Assembly: GCF_932294415.1 (NCBI RefSeq)
Contig: NC_065535.1
Coordinates: 27,560,782-27,624,781, forward strand
From: Quercus robur
Lineage: Eukaryota; Streptophyta; Magnoliopsida; Fagales; Fagaceae
Reading direction: 5' to 3'
DNA length: 64,000 bases
This document shows positions 11,945 through 22,657 of this stretch, piece after piece. The notes beneath the pieces are model-generated. The model had not been told where the DNA came from, searched no databases, and saw nothing but the letters and a program-made list of their open reading frames with translations. A program made the position numbers and the translations under genes. Within the stretch, counting starts at the first letter, position 1, and every line of letters begins with the position of its first letter.

Positions 11945-12238
11945 GTGCAGGTCGCGAAGCTTGCGGTCCAGGAATGTTCAACATGGAAGCGTTATGTTGA
12001 CGGGGCGGCTAACCAAAAGGGGTCTGGTATGAGGATAGTGATAGTATCTCTAGATATAATTACTATTGAAAAATCCTTGAGGTTGGGCTTCTCAGCCACT
12101 AATATTGAGGCTGAATATGAAGCCTTGTTGACTGGGGTAGCTATGATCAAGAAACTAGGTGGAAAAGTTGTTGAGGTCTTCTCTGACTCAAGGTTAGTTG
12201 TCGGGCAAATTAAAGGTGAGCTAAAGGCCAGGGATTAA
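11945..12238 (+). pseudogene. Second (archaeal-type) RNase H of the Tat element
   Basis: A separate RNase H domain between the first RNase H and integrase, a hallmark of Tat elements. Visible motifs are YVDGAANQKGSG (first catalytic Asp), NIEAEYEALLTGV (catalytic Glu) and VFSDSRLVVGQIKG (catalytic Asp). The fourth region (NTHADFLA, near 12320-12345) lies downstream after stops at 12236-12238 and beyond. The three visible acidic residues are retained even though the frame is broken. Confidence 0.8.
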
Positions 12239-12599
12239 AGGATACAAGGATATCTGGGTAAAGCTCGACAATTATAATCTGGGTTTGAGTCTTTCTCTAT
12301 ATAGTAGGTCCCGAGGACTAGGAATACTCACGCAGACTTTTTGGCAACCTCTTCCGGGCAAGACCTTCTTCGGGTTATTCTCGTCGAGGATTTGGTAAGG
12401 CCTGTCGAGTTGGAGGTGATGAAAGTCAGAGTATACCAAATAAGGGTTGATCCCAGTTGGATGGACCCCATAGTTTTATTCTTGAAAGAATGAGCATTAC
12501 CTCTTGAAAGTGGGGAGGCAGAAAAGATATGAAGAAAAGCTCCCCGTTTCTAGCTGTCCGAGGAATAGAAGCTGTATAAACGCTCTTTTTTAGGGCCGT

Positions 12600-13696
12600 A
12601 CTTACTTTGTGTCCATCCCGAGGCAATGGAGCCACTTTTGGAGGAACTACATGAACGAATCTATGGAAGTCATACAAGAGGTACATCGTTGTCACATAAG
12701 GCTCTTACTCAGGGTTATTGGTGGCCAAGTATGCAAAAAGAAGTACAAGATTATGTTACAAAGTGTGATCAGTGCAAAAGGTTTGCTCCAAACATTCATC
12801 AACCTGGGGGTGTATTGAATCCTTTGTCTAGTCTATGACCATTTGCACAATGGGGCTTGGATATTGTAGGGCCATTTCCTAGAGCTATGAGAAACCGAAG
12901 GCAACTTCTTGTCGGAACGGATTACTTCACAAAATGGGTTGAGGCTGAGCTGTTGTCTAATATCAGGGATGTTAATGCCAAGAAGTTCGTCTGGAAGAAT
13001 ATTATTACCCGATTTGGGATTCCCCATACTCTTTTCTCGTACAATGGGCTTCAATTTGACAGCAAAACTTTCAGGAGGTATTGTAGTGAGCTTGGCATTA
13101 GGAATAGATACTCAACCCTAGTCTATTCGCAAGGGAATAAGCAGGCTGAAGCAATTAATAAGGTTATAGTTAGTGGGCTTAAGAAAAGGTTAGATGAAGC
13201 AAATGGTAGATGGTTTGAAGAGCTCCCACATGTTCTTTGGACATATCGGAAAACTCCTCGTCGTTCAACTAGGGAAACACTATTTTCCATGACATATGGT
13301 TCCGAGGCCATGATCCCTTTGGAGATTGGGTTTATGACGTTAAGGATAAGCATGTTCACTCCTGACAACAATGATCAATTACTATAGTAGAACCTGGATT
13401 TAATTGACGAATGAAGAGAAGTGGCCATGATCCAGTTGGCACATTATCAGCAAAAGCTCAAGCAGGAATATGATATGGGAGTGAAGGTTAGACCATTAGC
13501 ATTGGGAGATTTAGTGTTGAGAAAGGTGGTGGGAACTGCAAAGAACCCATATTAGGGAAAACTAGGACTTAACTGGGAAGGGCCATACTGCATCACTTCG
13601 ATGGCCAGGATAGGAGCTTATCTTTTGGAAAATTTAGATGAAAATGTTGTACCACATCCGTGGAATGTAAATAACCTTCAAAGGTACTATTATTAA
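12600..13696 (+). pseudogene. Tat element integrase
   Basis: The N-terminal HHCC zinc region is visible (LHERIYGSH, SLSHKALTQGYWWP, CDQCKRFA; about 12640-12790). A TGA follows at about 12836. The catalytic core starts LDIVGPFPRA (first Asp) near 12857. The second catalytic position reads SYNGLQFDS: codon 13040-13042 is TAC (Tyr) where the family has Asp. The third (QGNKQAEAINK, Glu) is kept. The C-terminal domain runs to NNLQRYYY and a TAA at 13694-13696, with three stops near 13385-13415 and one near 13553. Integration activity must be lost. Confidence 0.85.
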
Positions 13697-13750
13697 TGAA
13701 ATGCAATCTTGCCGTCTTTTATCTTGATTATTATTGCCTACGTTCTTTCC

Positions 13751-14441
13751 TATTTTTCTAAGTGTTAAAAAGAACCTTAGTCATGCCTGGTTCCCCAGAC
13801 CACATACCTTGGGTAAATTAATACTTCATATTTTTCTAAGTGTTAAACAGAATCTCGATCATGCCTAATTCCCCGAACCACATACCTTTACTTCATATTT
13901 TTCTAAGTGTTAAACAGAACATCGATCATGCCTGGTTCCCCAGACCACATACTTTGGATAAATTAATACTTCATATTTTTCTAAGTGTTAAACAAAAACT
14001 CGATCATGCCTGGTTTCTCGGATCACATACCTTATGTAAATTAACGCTTCATATTTGTTTAAGTATTAAACAGAACCTTGGTCATGTCTAGTTCCCTGGA
14101 CCATATACCTTAGGTAAATTAATACTTCATATTTTTCTAAGTGTTAAACAGAACCTCAGTCATGCCTTGTTCCTCGGATCACATACCTTGGGTAAATTAA
14201 CGCTTCATATTTGTATAAGTATTAAACAGAACATCGGTCATGCCTGGTTCCCTGAACTACATACATTAAGTAAATTAATACCTCTTATTTTCCTAAGTAT
14301 TAAACAGAACTTTAGTCATGCTTGGTTCATCGGACCACATACCTTGAGTAAATTAATGTTTTCTATTTATTCAAGTATTCAATAAAATCTCGACCCTGCA
14401 TGGCTCATCGGATTGTGCACATTAGACACATTAGTGCTATT
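13751..14441 (+). repeat. 78-bp tandem repeat array downstream of integrase
   Basis: Nine head-to-tail units start at 13751, 13829, 13896, 13974, 14052, 14130, 14208, 14286 and 14364. All are 78 bp except the second, which is 67 bp through an 11-bp deletion. Each begins TATTT(T/G)(T/C)..AAGT(G/A)TTAAAC and contains a CATGCCTGGTTCC-like core and a TAAATTAA segment. The last unit is the most diverged. It lies in the non-coding spacer after the integrase stop, where Tat elements often carry satellites. The Cys-poor, His-rich ORFs over it are repeat artefacts. Confidence 0.95.
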
Positions 14442-14743
14442 CACTTACTAAAGTGTTAGCTTGTTAATTACTTGAATTGTGTAAGTATACTGGAACAGTG
14501 TTATGCTAGTTTTTTAATCTTTGGGGTCTACAGTGCTGTTTCATGCTTGAATGCTTAACCATATTTAGTAGTAGACAGTTAGCAATACAAGTTATGCATA
14601 AGTAGCAGGTACTTAGAGAAAAATAAAATTTTTCATTAAATTATGCCTTGGTAAGGCAGAGGAAGTACATGTTCAAAAGAAAAGAAAAGAAAAAAAACAT
14701 GAAGTGCATGACAAATACAAGCTGGAGCAACAATGCCCTAACT

Positions 14744-17292
14744 ACTAGCAGGTGGTGGGGGGTCGGCCTTAGCTGCTAACTGAGAAGAAGGTTCAGGTGC
14801 TTTGTCCTTGGCTACCTCTTTTTCCTTGGAAGCCTCTTTGGCTGGTGGAGGCTTAGACTATTTAGGTGCTTTGTCCTTGGTTGCCACTTTTCCCTTGGCC
14901 TTTATGCTTTCCTTACCAGGCTCCTTAGAGGGCTCTAAGGTGGCTTTAAGGGTACTAGCATCAACAGCAATTTCGGGCGCTTTAGGAGCAGTAGTTGTCT
15001 GGGAGCTGGGTTGGGCTATTATGCACAATGTTAGAGGGTAGAAGATATTTTCCGTCTTCCTTAAGTTTGAAGAAGCACCCACCCCGGCCAGGTTCAATGC
15101 CTCGGTCCATACCTAAAGGCAGTAACCTCGGTAAACTCCTCCGACTTGGGCTCTTAGAGTGTCTTTGGTCTCTTTAACCTCGATATCATAGCCATTTTGC
15201 TCAACTCGAGCAATAGTCTCCTCATTCTCTTCCAGGCTTTTTTTTTTTTTTTTTTTTTTGAGCTTCTATTTGCTCCCTTGTAATCACTAGTTACTCCTCA
15301 GCCTTACGCAACTACTGACGCTGGTCCTCAGCTTGTTTTTCAGCACTGGCCAAAGCAGCTTCTGCGCTTTTCCTTTCCCTATCTGCCTTATTCAATTTTG
15401 TGTTGAGCTCTTTAATTCTCTTCTCATCCTCAACCAAGGTCATAACAGCAAAAATGCGACGAGACTCCTCGTCCTTCAGCTAGGCATGGGCACGGTCCAT
15501 TCATTCCTCGACGATATTTGTGTCTGGATTGCCTAAAAAAAGAAAGAAAGAAGATAACAATGTGAAGAAGGAAAAGTAAGTTAAACACTTCAAGTGAAAG
15601 AGGTAATAATAATAAGTAAATAACTTTTGCAAGATAATGAATTGAGCTATGTACCATAGCCAGGTCCCTTTTCAGGGTTAGGAAAACTTCATGCTTCTCC
15701 AAGGTTCTCAGGTCGACCATGTCCTAAGGTAGAAGCAGAGGTTGTTCCAGGGCATCAGCAACGTAGCCCGCTTTCCCTTTCTGAAAATCCCTGATGGGGG
15801 AATCCAAAGGGAGTGGGGCCCCATCCAGTTCAAGCGTAAGATTCCAGACTGGAATCCTAGGGCGGCAATCTGCGACCATGTCCACACCCGAGCCTTCTGG
15901 TGTGTTCTTCCTTTATGCCCCTTTAGGGACCTTTGCTCCTTTCTGGGACTCGAGGTCCTTAGGGGCAATTTCACCCTCCTCGGACACCTCTTTCCCTTTC
16001 TTCTCCCTTTTCCTTTTCTTTTCTGCCTGCTCAGAAAGGGAAGTATGAGTAGGAAGGGGAGTAGGAGGTCAAGGTTAGACAGCTACCTCGAGGGTATACC
16101 CTCCTGTATGTGATTCCAAAAGTTCAAGGAGGTTGGTGTTCTTTTTGCGTTGGAGCACCATGACTTTTGGAACGTTAGATGGCTCTTGGCTACTACTCAC
16201 TTGAGCAGAAGGTAGATGTGTGAAAGTGGCACTTGGAGACTCAGTAGGAAGCGATTGATCAAAGACCTCGAAATCTTCTTAAGAGTCTAGAACTTCAATT
16301 ACTCTAACTGTTTCTTCTTCGGGAGCTGAATGTGAGGAGGTTGCTTTTTCCTTGGTAATGCACTGGGTGGGCAACCCAACCTGGTGGGTACCTTTAGGTG
16401 GAGAGCTAGTAAGGAACCCAGGTATTGCGATGTTGATTTGCTGCAACCGGGGATCCTTCGCCTTGATGATGTACTTGGGGGACTGAAAACTGGACAAGAT
16501 GGGCTTATATTCGAGGATGACGTGAGCGGCGCGCAGCTGTCCGTTCATATGGAGAAAGTTCTCGGATCAGAGTATCCTAGTGAGATCGGGTTCGTTAAGA
16601 AAGTTGAAATTGGGGGCTGTGAAATTCTTATCTGCAGAAATCCGAAAAACAAAAGTATAATTACAAAAGGGACTTTATAAAAAAATATATATATATCTCT
16701 GAACTATAAGAAAAGAAAGAAGAGACCATGAAATTAAAGTGTTTATTGTAAAAAGAAAAGAAAAGCAAGGGTACTTAAACCTAAAGCACCCCACCTGGTT
16801 ACCTCTTTCATGTCGGACAATGAAGACCATCATACCACTCACCCGAGACTATTAAAAAATCTTGGTCCATGCCCTTGTTAGATTCGGGAAGACACAAGAT
16901 AAGCCTGATTTCAGGGACCCTAATTTTGAGGTAGTACCCCATACTCTTAAGGTGTTGGCAGTTATACACCCAGTTGACGTCATGATGAGTGAGGTTTACC
17001 CCCATCTTTTCATTAAAGGCGTCCACACTACCTAATATCCTAAATAGGTTTAGGGAGTATTGGGTTAGGCAAAGTCTATGGGCAATCAGTCCCTAGTCAC
17101 CCTCCCCATAGGGATTTTCATTCCTCCCTCTATAAAGGAGATCATATGGATCACCGCATCCCCCTCTGATCTTAGAGCATGCCATTCACTAAGAAGGCAA
17201 TGCCATATAGAGACCCCAGGTGGGATATTGTACCAAGCCTTAAAGCTTTCTATACCCTCAGGAGTATCTACTAAGCTAGCAAACCTACCCAT
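14744..17292 (-). pseudogene. Antisense ORF of the Tat element
   Basis: Degenerate coding sequence opposite to gag-pol. From the Met at 17290-17292: FKAWYNIPPGVSIWHC, FIEGGMKIPMGRVTRD, then a frame change near 17090 into LIAHRLCLTQYS and LTHHDVNWVYNCQHLK; SGEWYDGLHCP (about 16815); and after a gap GQLRAAHVILEYKPILSSF (16540 downward). A Lys/Glu-rich block and an Ala/Pro/Lys-rich tail ending PPPASS at about 14744 follow. This matches the antisense ORF known in Tat elements (gypsy-type transposon domain). Its function is unknown even in intact copies. It is broken by several frameshifts and stops and by a T(22) run at 15238-15259. Confidence 0.7.
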
Positions 17293-17751
17293 CTAAGAAG
17301 TAAGAGAAGACTGTTGAAGAGTGAGGTGGAGAATAGGAGGCCGAGGAAGAAAGGATTCTAAAAGTCAATATACGAGCTAAAGGGTACTTACAGAGAAATA
17401 GGAAAAGAGCACCTCAAACCGCTTCTTGAGAAATTGGAGATTCAAAGAAATGGAGAATTTATATTCCCCGCACACTTTATATAGGAAGAGAAGATGAGCG
17501 GGAAAGTTCCCGCTTGAATTTCCATGGAAAATATCTACTGCAAGATTCTCATTGCACTGTAGAACGTGGGAGACAAAGCATCGTGTGAAGCAATTAATGG
17601 GGCATTGTGAATGCCAAAGCATCAAGAATGTGTACAAAGTAGGTGAAAAGACGTTACCACGTGGGAATGTTCACTGAGCGTGTGAAGTTTGGAAACCAAA
17701 ATCTAAACCCCACTTTCCTCAGAAGAGAAAAAATGTGGATTTGAGGGTTAT

Positions 17752-18531
17752 TGTGGGGATAAATGAGCCGAGTAGGAGTATTGGGCCGTGGGCCATACTC
17801 GAGAATGGTCAAACAGTAAGATAAGTATGTGGGTCAATGGGTCGAAGATAAGGACAAGTAATAACGAACAAATGGTGTCTCCCGAGGATCCAAACTTTCT
17901 CGAGAAGCGTTGTGGAAGGTTGGAGCCCCGTCACCTAGAGAATATCGTGCCAGAGGCAACCATACTTTTAAGGATAAGCTTCAGATAAAGGAGTCCACAG
18001 TAAACTAAGAAATATTTGAGAAGAAGGCTGTTACCACCACATTAAATATTCTGCACCTAACCAACTGACCGCATGTATATGGAAATGACCCCTGAGCAAG
18101 GATATCTCAGTTCACAGTTACTCACAAAGCTTCTAGGAGGTTTCTGATTGGACAAGCATCCAAAAGATCGCCTACATGATCAACAAGTGGAAGGTTGTGA
18201 TTGAAAAGAATAGGACTATACAAGGAAACGGTCCCTGTGAAAAAATGGGGCATGGAATTTGAAAGGAAAAGAAAGAATTCCTTGTACAATTGTACTTAGA
18301 AAAAGTTTGAGTAAATATAAGAACACTTCACTTTCAGACTTGATCGAGAAGTGTTATTCCCTTCAAATTGTGTTTTCTTATCTTTCTGGCACGAATCAAT
18401 TTATTGTGACCCATACTTGATTTACTAAGTCTTTTATCTATAAAATCCACTCTCTAACAAATATATTATCTTGGGTTTGTTGGGTTATCATCCATTTTTA
18501 TTGGGCTGAGGGTCTAATTCTAGTCCTTACA
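17752..18531 (+). repeat. 3' LTR of the Tat element
   Basis: 780 bp from TGTGGGGATAAATGAGCC to TAGTCCTTACA, homologous to 7555-8336. A purine-rich stretch (AGAAGAGAAAAAATGTGG, 17721-17738) upstream could be the polypurine tract. AGGGT follows at 18532-18536. Confidence 0.95.
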
Positions 18532-18536
18532 AGGGT

Positions 18537-19328
18537 TTTTATTTTTATTTTTTATTAAGTATTCATAATGTACGTATCTCTTCCTATACAAATGCAATAA
18601 ATTAATCCTTTTTTGGTTGATAATACAATAAATATAACTACTGCATGGGAATATAGGATCGGGTCCCACACGCGCCACACCTCGCGTACACTGCTCCCAC
18701 AAGCTTGAACAGTTCTAATTTCATCGGATGTCCCCCGAAGGGACCACAAGCTTAGAGAGTTGATCCGCCAAGAACAAAGTGAAGTGAGACGAAAGACCAA
18801 AGAATAGATGCCAGAAGAACGTTTAGCAAACGGAAGTGTCAAAGTAAAAGTAACAGAAAAGCAATAGCCTTGGACACAGACGCTGACATGACAAAACTGA
18901 TTGCAAAGCTGATCGCGACGTGGATCTTTCAAAAAAGCGATTGCGTTTCTTGCTCTTTAGGAAATGCATATATTTCTCCCTCAGTAGTAACCTAATTTTC
19001 TTGTCCACAAGTACCAGTCGCAATCACACATGTCGGAGAGAGACAGAGAGGTACCCTATGGGCTTATTAATTGTCCATTCGTCCACGACTAATTTGCATG
19101 CGCCTCTCACACACACAGATTTTACTTTCGCTATCGACTCGAGTACGAACCAAAACAATTTGTCATCCCCACTCGCGATGCCACACATTTTACACGCTGA
19201 GTACTTTACATACAGTCAAAAAAGTTTATTTAGAATTTGTGTTATAATAATTGCACAAAACAGACTCATATCATACGTTACGAATACTGAGCCGAGGATG
19301 GAAACTTCAAACTTCTAAATTAAAAACT
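18537..19328. other. Unassigned stretch with a GC-richer block
   Basis: Positions about 18650-18930 are noticeably richer in G and C than their surroundings and have few homopolymers (TCGGGTCCCACACGCGCCAC and following). Three overlapping ORFs of 60-132 codons cover parts of it, but none shows a domain, splice support or coding bias that I recognise. It could be an old exon, a promoter or a repeat. Confidence 0.3.
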
Positions 19329-19952
19329 AAGCTAGAGCTTAGCATTGGGATTTGTTAAGAAATATCTATTTTACCATTTCAAAATATACTTTATCTATTT
19401 TACTATTTTACTTTACAACTAATGCAATATCTATTATTACATATAATTTACTAAAATAATATAAACTACACTATCAAATAAATAAATAAAATTATATTTC
19501 TCTTTTAAAGTATGAGAGAGATTAAAATATCAATATTTTTGTTTACAACTTATGAACAGTAATATCAGCATTAGGAGTGTAAAAACCCTTCGATTACTAT
19601 TTTAGCAATCAACAACCCAAACCCAAAATCTAGCCACATCCGAGGGTAGGTTTTTTTTTTTTTTTTTTTTTTACCAACTATTCTGAAGGATGTAAAAAAT
19701 ATATATATTATTTTAATGAGGAAAGAGAGACAAAAAGGTCGAGAGGAAAGAGAGAGATGGGATGGAAGAGAGAGAATTGATTTGTTTAAATTATTTGTTG
19801 GTATAGTTTATATTATTTTAATGAGTTGTATGTAAAAATAGAAATTGGGATGTTGGGTGAGTTATAAAACAAGATGGTAAAATAGATAAAGTATATTTTG
19901 AGGTTGTAAAATGGCTAGACACCTTTTTGCATCCCCGAATGCTAGTGCTAGT
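19329..19952. mobile_element. MITE with ~70-bp terminal inverted repeats
   Basis: The left end (AAGCTAGAGCTTAGCATTGG and then a TATTTTACCATTTC segment) is the imperfect inverse of the right end (GGTTGTAAAATGGC and GAATGCTAGTGCTAG). The inversion covers about 19329-19400 and 19880-19952. The interior is AT-rich with a T(20) run and a GA-rich patch, and has no ORF. It resembles the elements at 6340-6534 and 62050-62401 in its TAAAAT-rich subterminal words. Confidence 0.65.
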
Positions 19953-20750
19953 TGTGTATATACAACCTTATTGTTCATAGATGCTAAAATTTTTTACAAA
20001 CCTATACTCGGATGAAGCTCTATTTTAATTTCATAATAAGAAACAAAAATTATAAATTGCACACGCATGTCCACTATAATTATTTAGTTCAAGTAATGAG
20101 AAATAAAAAAGCAATTTTGGAGGAATATTGCAGAATAAAAGTTTATATAGAATGTATTTTTCTATTTATTTTTAATTCTAAAACAAAATAAACTTATTGC
20201 TTTCCTACATCAACATCTCAAACACCCACAGTCAATCACAGGCTTTACAAGATCTATAAGTCCACAACATTTGACCTTAACATCAAAATCGTAATTACTA
20301 CTATCACTCAATATAAAATGCAAGCCCCTTTCACTAGATTAAAATAATGAGACAATAATGTTGGAGCTAGGTAGTTGTTGTCAAAAGATTGAAGGTAAAT
20401 AACATCATTTTTTGTTTGTGTGTATTTGACATGGGATGACATGAAGGACTATGGGTAGGTGGTATATAAAAGAGTAGAAGTGCAGGACATGAAGATGTTG
20501 AATTGAAATGCAAAAAGTTTTGTGTGTATATGTGAAGGAGGAAAATATTTAAAACATTGATGCAAAGAAAACAAAGAATATTTATTTTTTAATTAAAAAA
20601 GTCTTGAAACATTGAATCAAATAAAATAAAAAGTTAATATTTAATTTATTCTTATCTCTGTGTGGCACTTGAGAGTATTTCAATTTTTTTTGCAAAGAAT
20701 GCACCACATGATAGAACTTCATACTTCCTCACATGAAGTCTCTCTTATGG

Positions 20751-20803
<53 letters not shown>

Positions 20804-21026
20804 CTTTGTGAAATGGACTTGCCCCACCCACCTGCAATTCATGTAACCAAAGTTCTACAGGATATCCATAGCTCAGAAAGAAAGAGTGTAAGCTAAGATT
20901 GTAGATGCGTTAAATATCTAAATATACAATTTAAGACAATTTAACCTTTTAGACGTTTGTGGATCCTCATGACCATCTCGGAGTTGGCAACCGTAGGGGA
21001 GTTAAAATGAAACACCAACTCCACAG
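19953..21026. other. AT-rich intergenic DNA with an A46 run
   Basis: No gene recognised. An uninterrupted run of 46 A occupies 20755-20800. It may be the tail of a retroposon on the plus strand, but I could not identify a body or target duplication. A 78-codon ORF across it is poly-Lys and not credible. Confidence 0.4.
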
Positions 21027-21215
21027 GGACTTTTGAGGTGATCAGCATCCTTTAAAAAGCTATTTATCCATATCTTGTTACTCCAACAGAAGAAAGTTTG
21101 GGATTCTTATTTCTTGTCCGATGGACTTTTGAGGTGATCAGCATCGTTTAAAAAGCTATTTATCCATAGCTTGACTCCAACAGAAGAAAGTTTGGGATTC
21201 TTTTATTTTTTGTCC
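21027..21215. repeat. 96-bp tandem duplication
   Basis: Two copies start at 21027 and 21123 with GGACTTTTGAGGTGATCAGC. Each runs through CAGAAGAAAGTTTGGGATTC to TTGTCC. They differ by a few substitutions and small indels. Confidence 0.85.
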
Positions 21216-21239
21216 ATTAGCTCATTATCTGTGGGTGCA

Positions 21240-21800
21240 TATATTTCAGTTGTTTAGGATTTATTGGGTAGGTTCTGTTGCTAACTTATTATTTTGTTGG
21301 CAGAAATGGCTTGGGAAACATAATTCCAATATTTAGAACTTGGTTCAAGGCTTTTTAATGTGGATTATTTGGACAGAATGTAATTGGCATTCTTTTGAGG
21401 ATAATGAGAAATTGTTGGCTTAGTTGATAGATTTGTGCCACCACTCTTAAGATTGGTCTCAGTGTTGGGCTTTTTCAAACTGTTCTTCCCTTACTAAATT
21501 TCCTGTCTCTTAGCATAGGTTTTTTTTTTTTTTTTTTTTTTACAAGATAAAAATTCTACTCTATCTTAATTTAAGTTTATATATATATGAAACTTCCTCC
21601 TAAAAACTTGAACCCGACCCTTGCCCCCAACATCTCACAAGTACTTGTGGAATGATCGTCGCATCAAAGGTGAAGCTCTCTTAGCATAGCGTCTTGATTC
21701 CTATGTTTCTTTGCCTTTTGTTTTGTAGTTCTTTGTTTATTATTGGGAACACCCTGTATTCTTTCACCTTTTTCTTTTTTTAATAATATTACACTTTTAC
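21240..21800 (+). mobile_element. 3' end of an L1-type LINE
   Basis: Read rightward with frame changes, the sequence gives WLGKHNSNIWNL, MWIIWTE-N-WHSFED and LCHHSL-DWSQCWAF. These are the closing motifs of plant L1 ORF2 (zf-RVT tail). The 3' UTR continues to about 21800, ending in AATAATATTACACTTTTACC followed by A-rich sequence. The copy is 5'-truncated, full of stops, and split by a SINE insertion at 21519-21676. Confidence 0.7.
21519..21676 (-). mobile_element. SINE-like retroposon inserted in the LINE tail
   Basis: 158 bp flanked by a perfect 13-bp duplication TCTCTTAGCATAG (21506-21518 and 21677-21689). The T run at 21520-21541 is the poly(A) tail of a minus-strand insertion. On the minus strand a GGGTTCAAGTTTT segment resembles a pol III box B, suggesting a tRNA-derived SINE. 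The A box is not clear. Confidence 0.75.
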
Positions 21801-22269
21801 CTGGGTAAAAAAATAAGAAAGTTTAATGAAATTTTACTGCATTCCATCACTAAAAACATCATAATCAGTTTGATTTTTGTTAGCACTCTGTCAACAACAT
21901 GATAGATCATCATGTAGTGGATTATCCGCATTGAACAGACAATCCTAAATTTAGTACCATCATTCATATTGCATATTAGTGCGAAGAGTTGCTGGCATAA
22001 TCTACTATCATTTGTTTTTAGTCTACAATCTGCTTTTTGTACATTAACATATTTTACTTATATTGATGCCAAAACAGACCAAGAACATTAGTAGTATACA
22101 TTGTAAAGACCTGTGCTTGCACAAATATGGTATTTTGGAAGAAAACTCTTCGTGGTGCTTCACATAATGAGGGATAATGACATCCCTTCATGTACCTTTC
22201 TGACGGACACCTCAAACTTTTGAGTAAATAGGAATAATCATATTGGAGAACGAAAATGGCTGACATAAA

Positions 22270-22657
22270 CCTTTAATTTGAATTCATCAATTGATGCCCT
22301 GTACAGGATTCACTATATCAGACCATAATTTAGAAACAGTACCACCCTACCATTTAATTCACATTCAATTCCCACCAAATCAGTACCCTAGTCATGGACA
22401 AAGAATCATCCACCAAACTTCCCTGTTAGTGATACGATCTTCAAGCTGCTCGTGGCTAACTGTCATGGTAACTGGGTAGCAACTGATGCCCTGTACACAC
22501 CCCATTCTAACCCTTCCAACACATCCATTATCAGGAATGTTATAGAGGATCTGTGTTCCTCATTTACAGCAGGGCTCTGTAAGGTACAAAATCATGGGGC
22601 TGGGATTTGCAGTGCAGAAGTAAACCACCAAATGTACGACAAGGACAATAAAAAAAT
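22270..22657 (-). other. Probable 3' UTR of the HEATR6-like gene
   Basis: Sequence directly downstream of the TAA at 22658-22660, with no other gene. The motif TGATGCCCTGTACA occurs twice (about 22291 and 22487). I did not find a clear AATAAA on the minus strand, so the end of the transcript is not fixed. Confidence 0.4.

Larger units (their letters stand above)
7555..18531 (+). mobile_element. Complete but decayed Gypsy retrotransposon, Tat lineage
   Basis: A 10,977-bp LTR retrotransposon flanked by a perfect 5-bp target duplication AGGGT (7550-7554 and 18532-18536). The order is 5' LTR, primer-binding site, gag, protease, RT, RNase H, a second RNase H, integrase, a 78-bp tandem array, an antisense ORF, then 3' LTR. 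A second RNase H before integrase and an antisense ORF between integrase and the 3' LTR are known traits of the plant Tat lineage (Ogre/Retand type). Every coding domain carries stops or frameshifts, and RT and integrase have each lost a catalytic Asp, so it could move only with help from another copy. Confidence 0.95.

Noticed and set aside
13751-14441. Regular repeats reminiscent of a CRISPR array
   Set aside because: Units are contiguous 78-mers without unique spacers, inside a plant retrotransposon.
18555-19318. ORFs of 60-132 codons between the Tat element and the MITE
   Set aside because: No domain, no splice partner, and mutually overlapping on both strands.
20660-20896. 78-codon ORF with a Lys tract
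   Set aside because: The Lys tract is the A46 homopolymer; nothing else supports coding.
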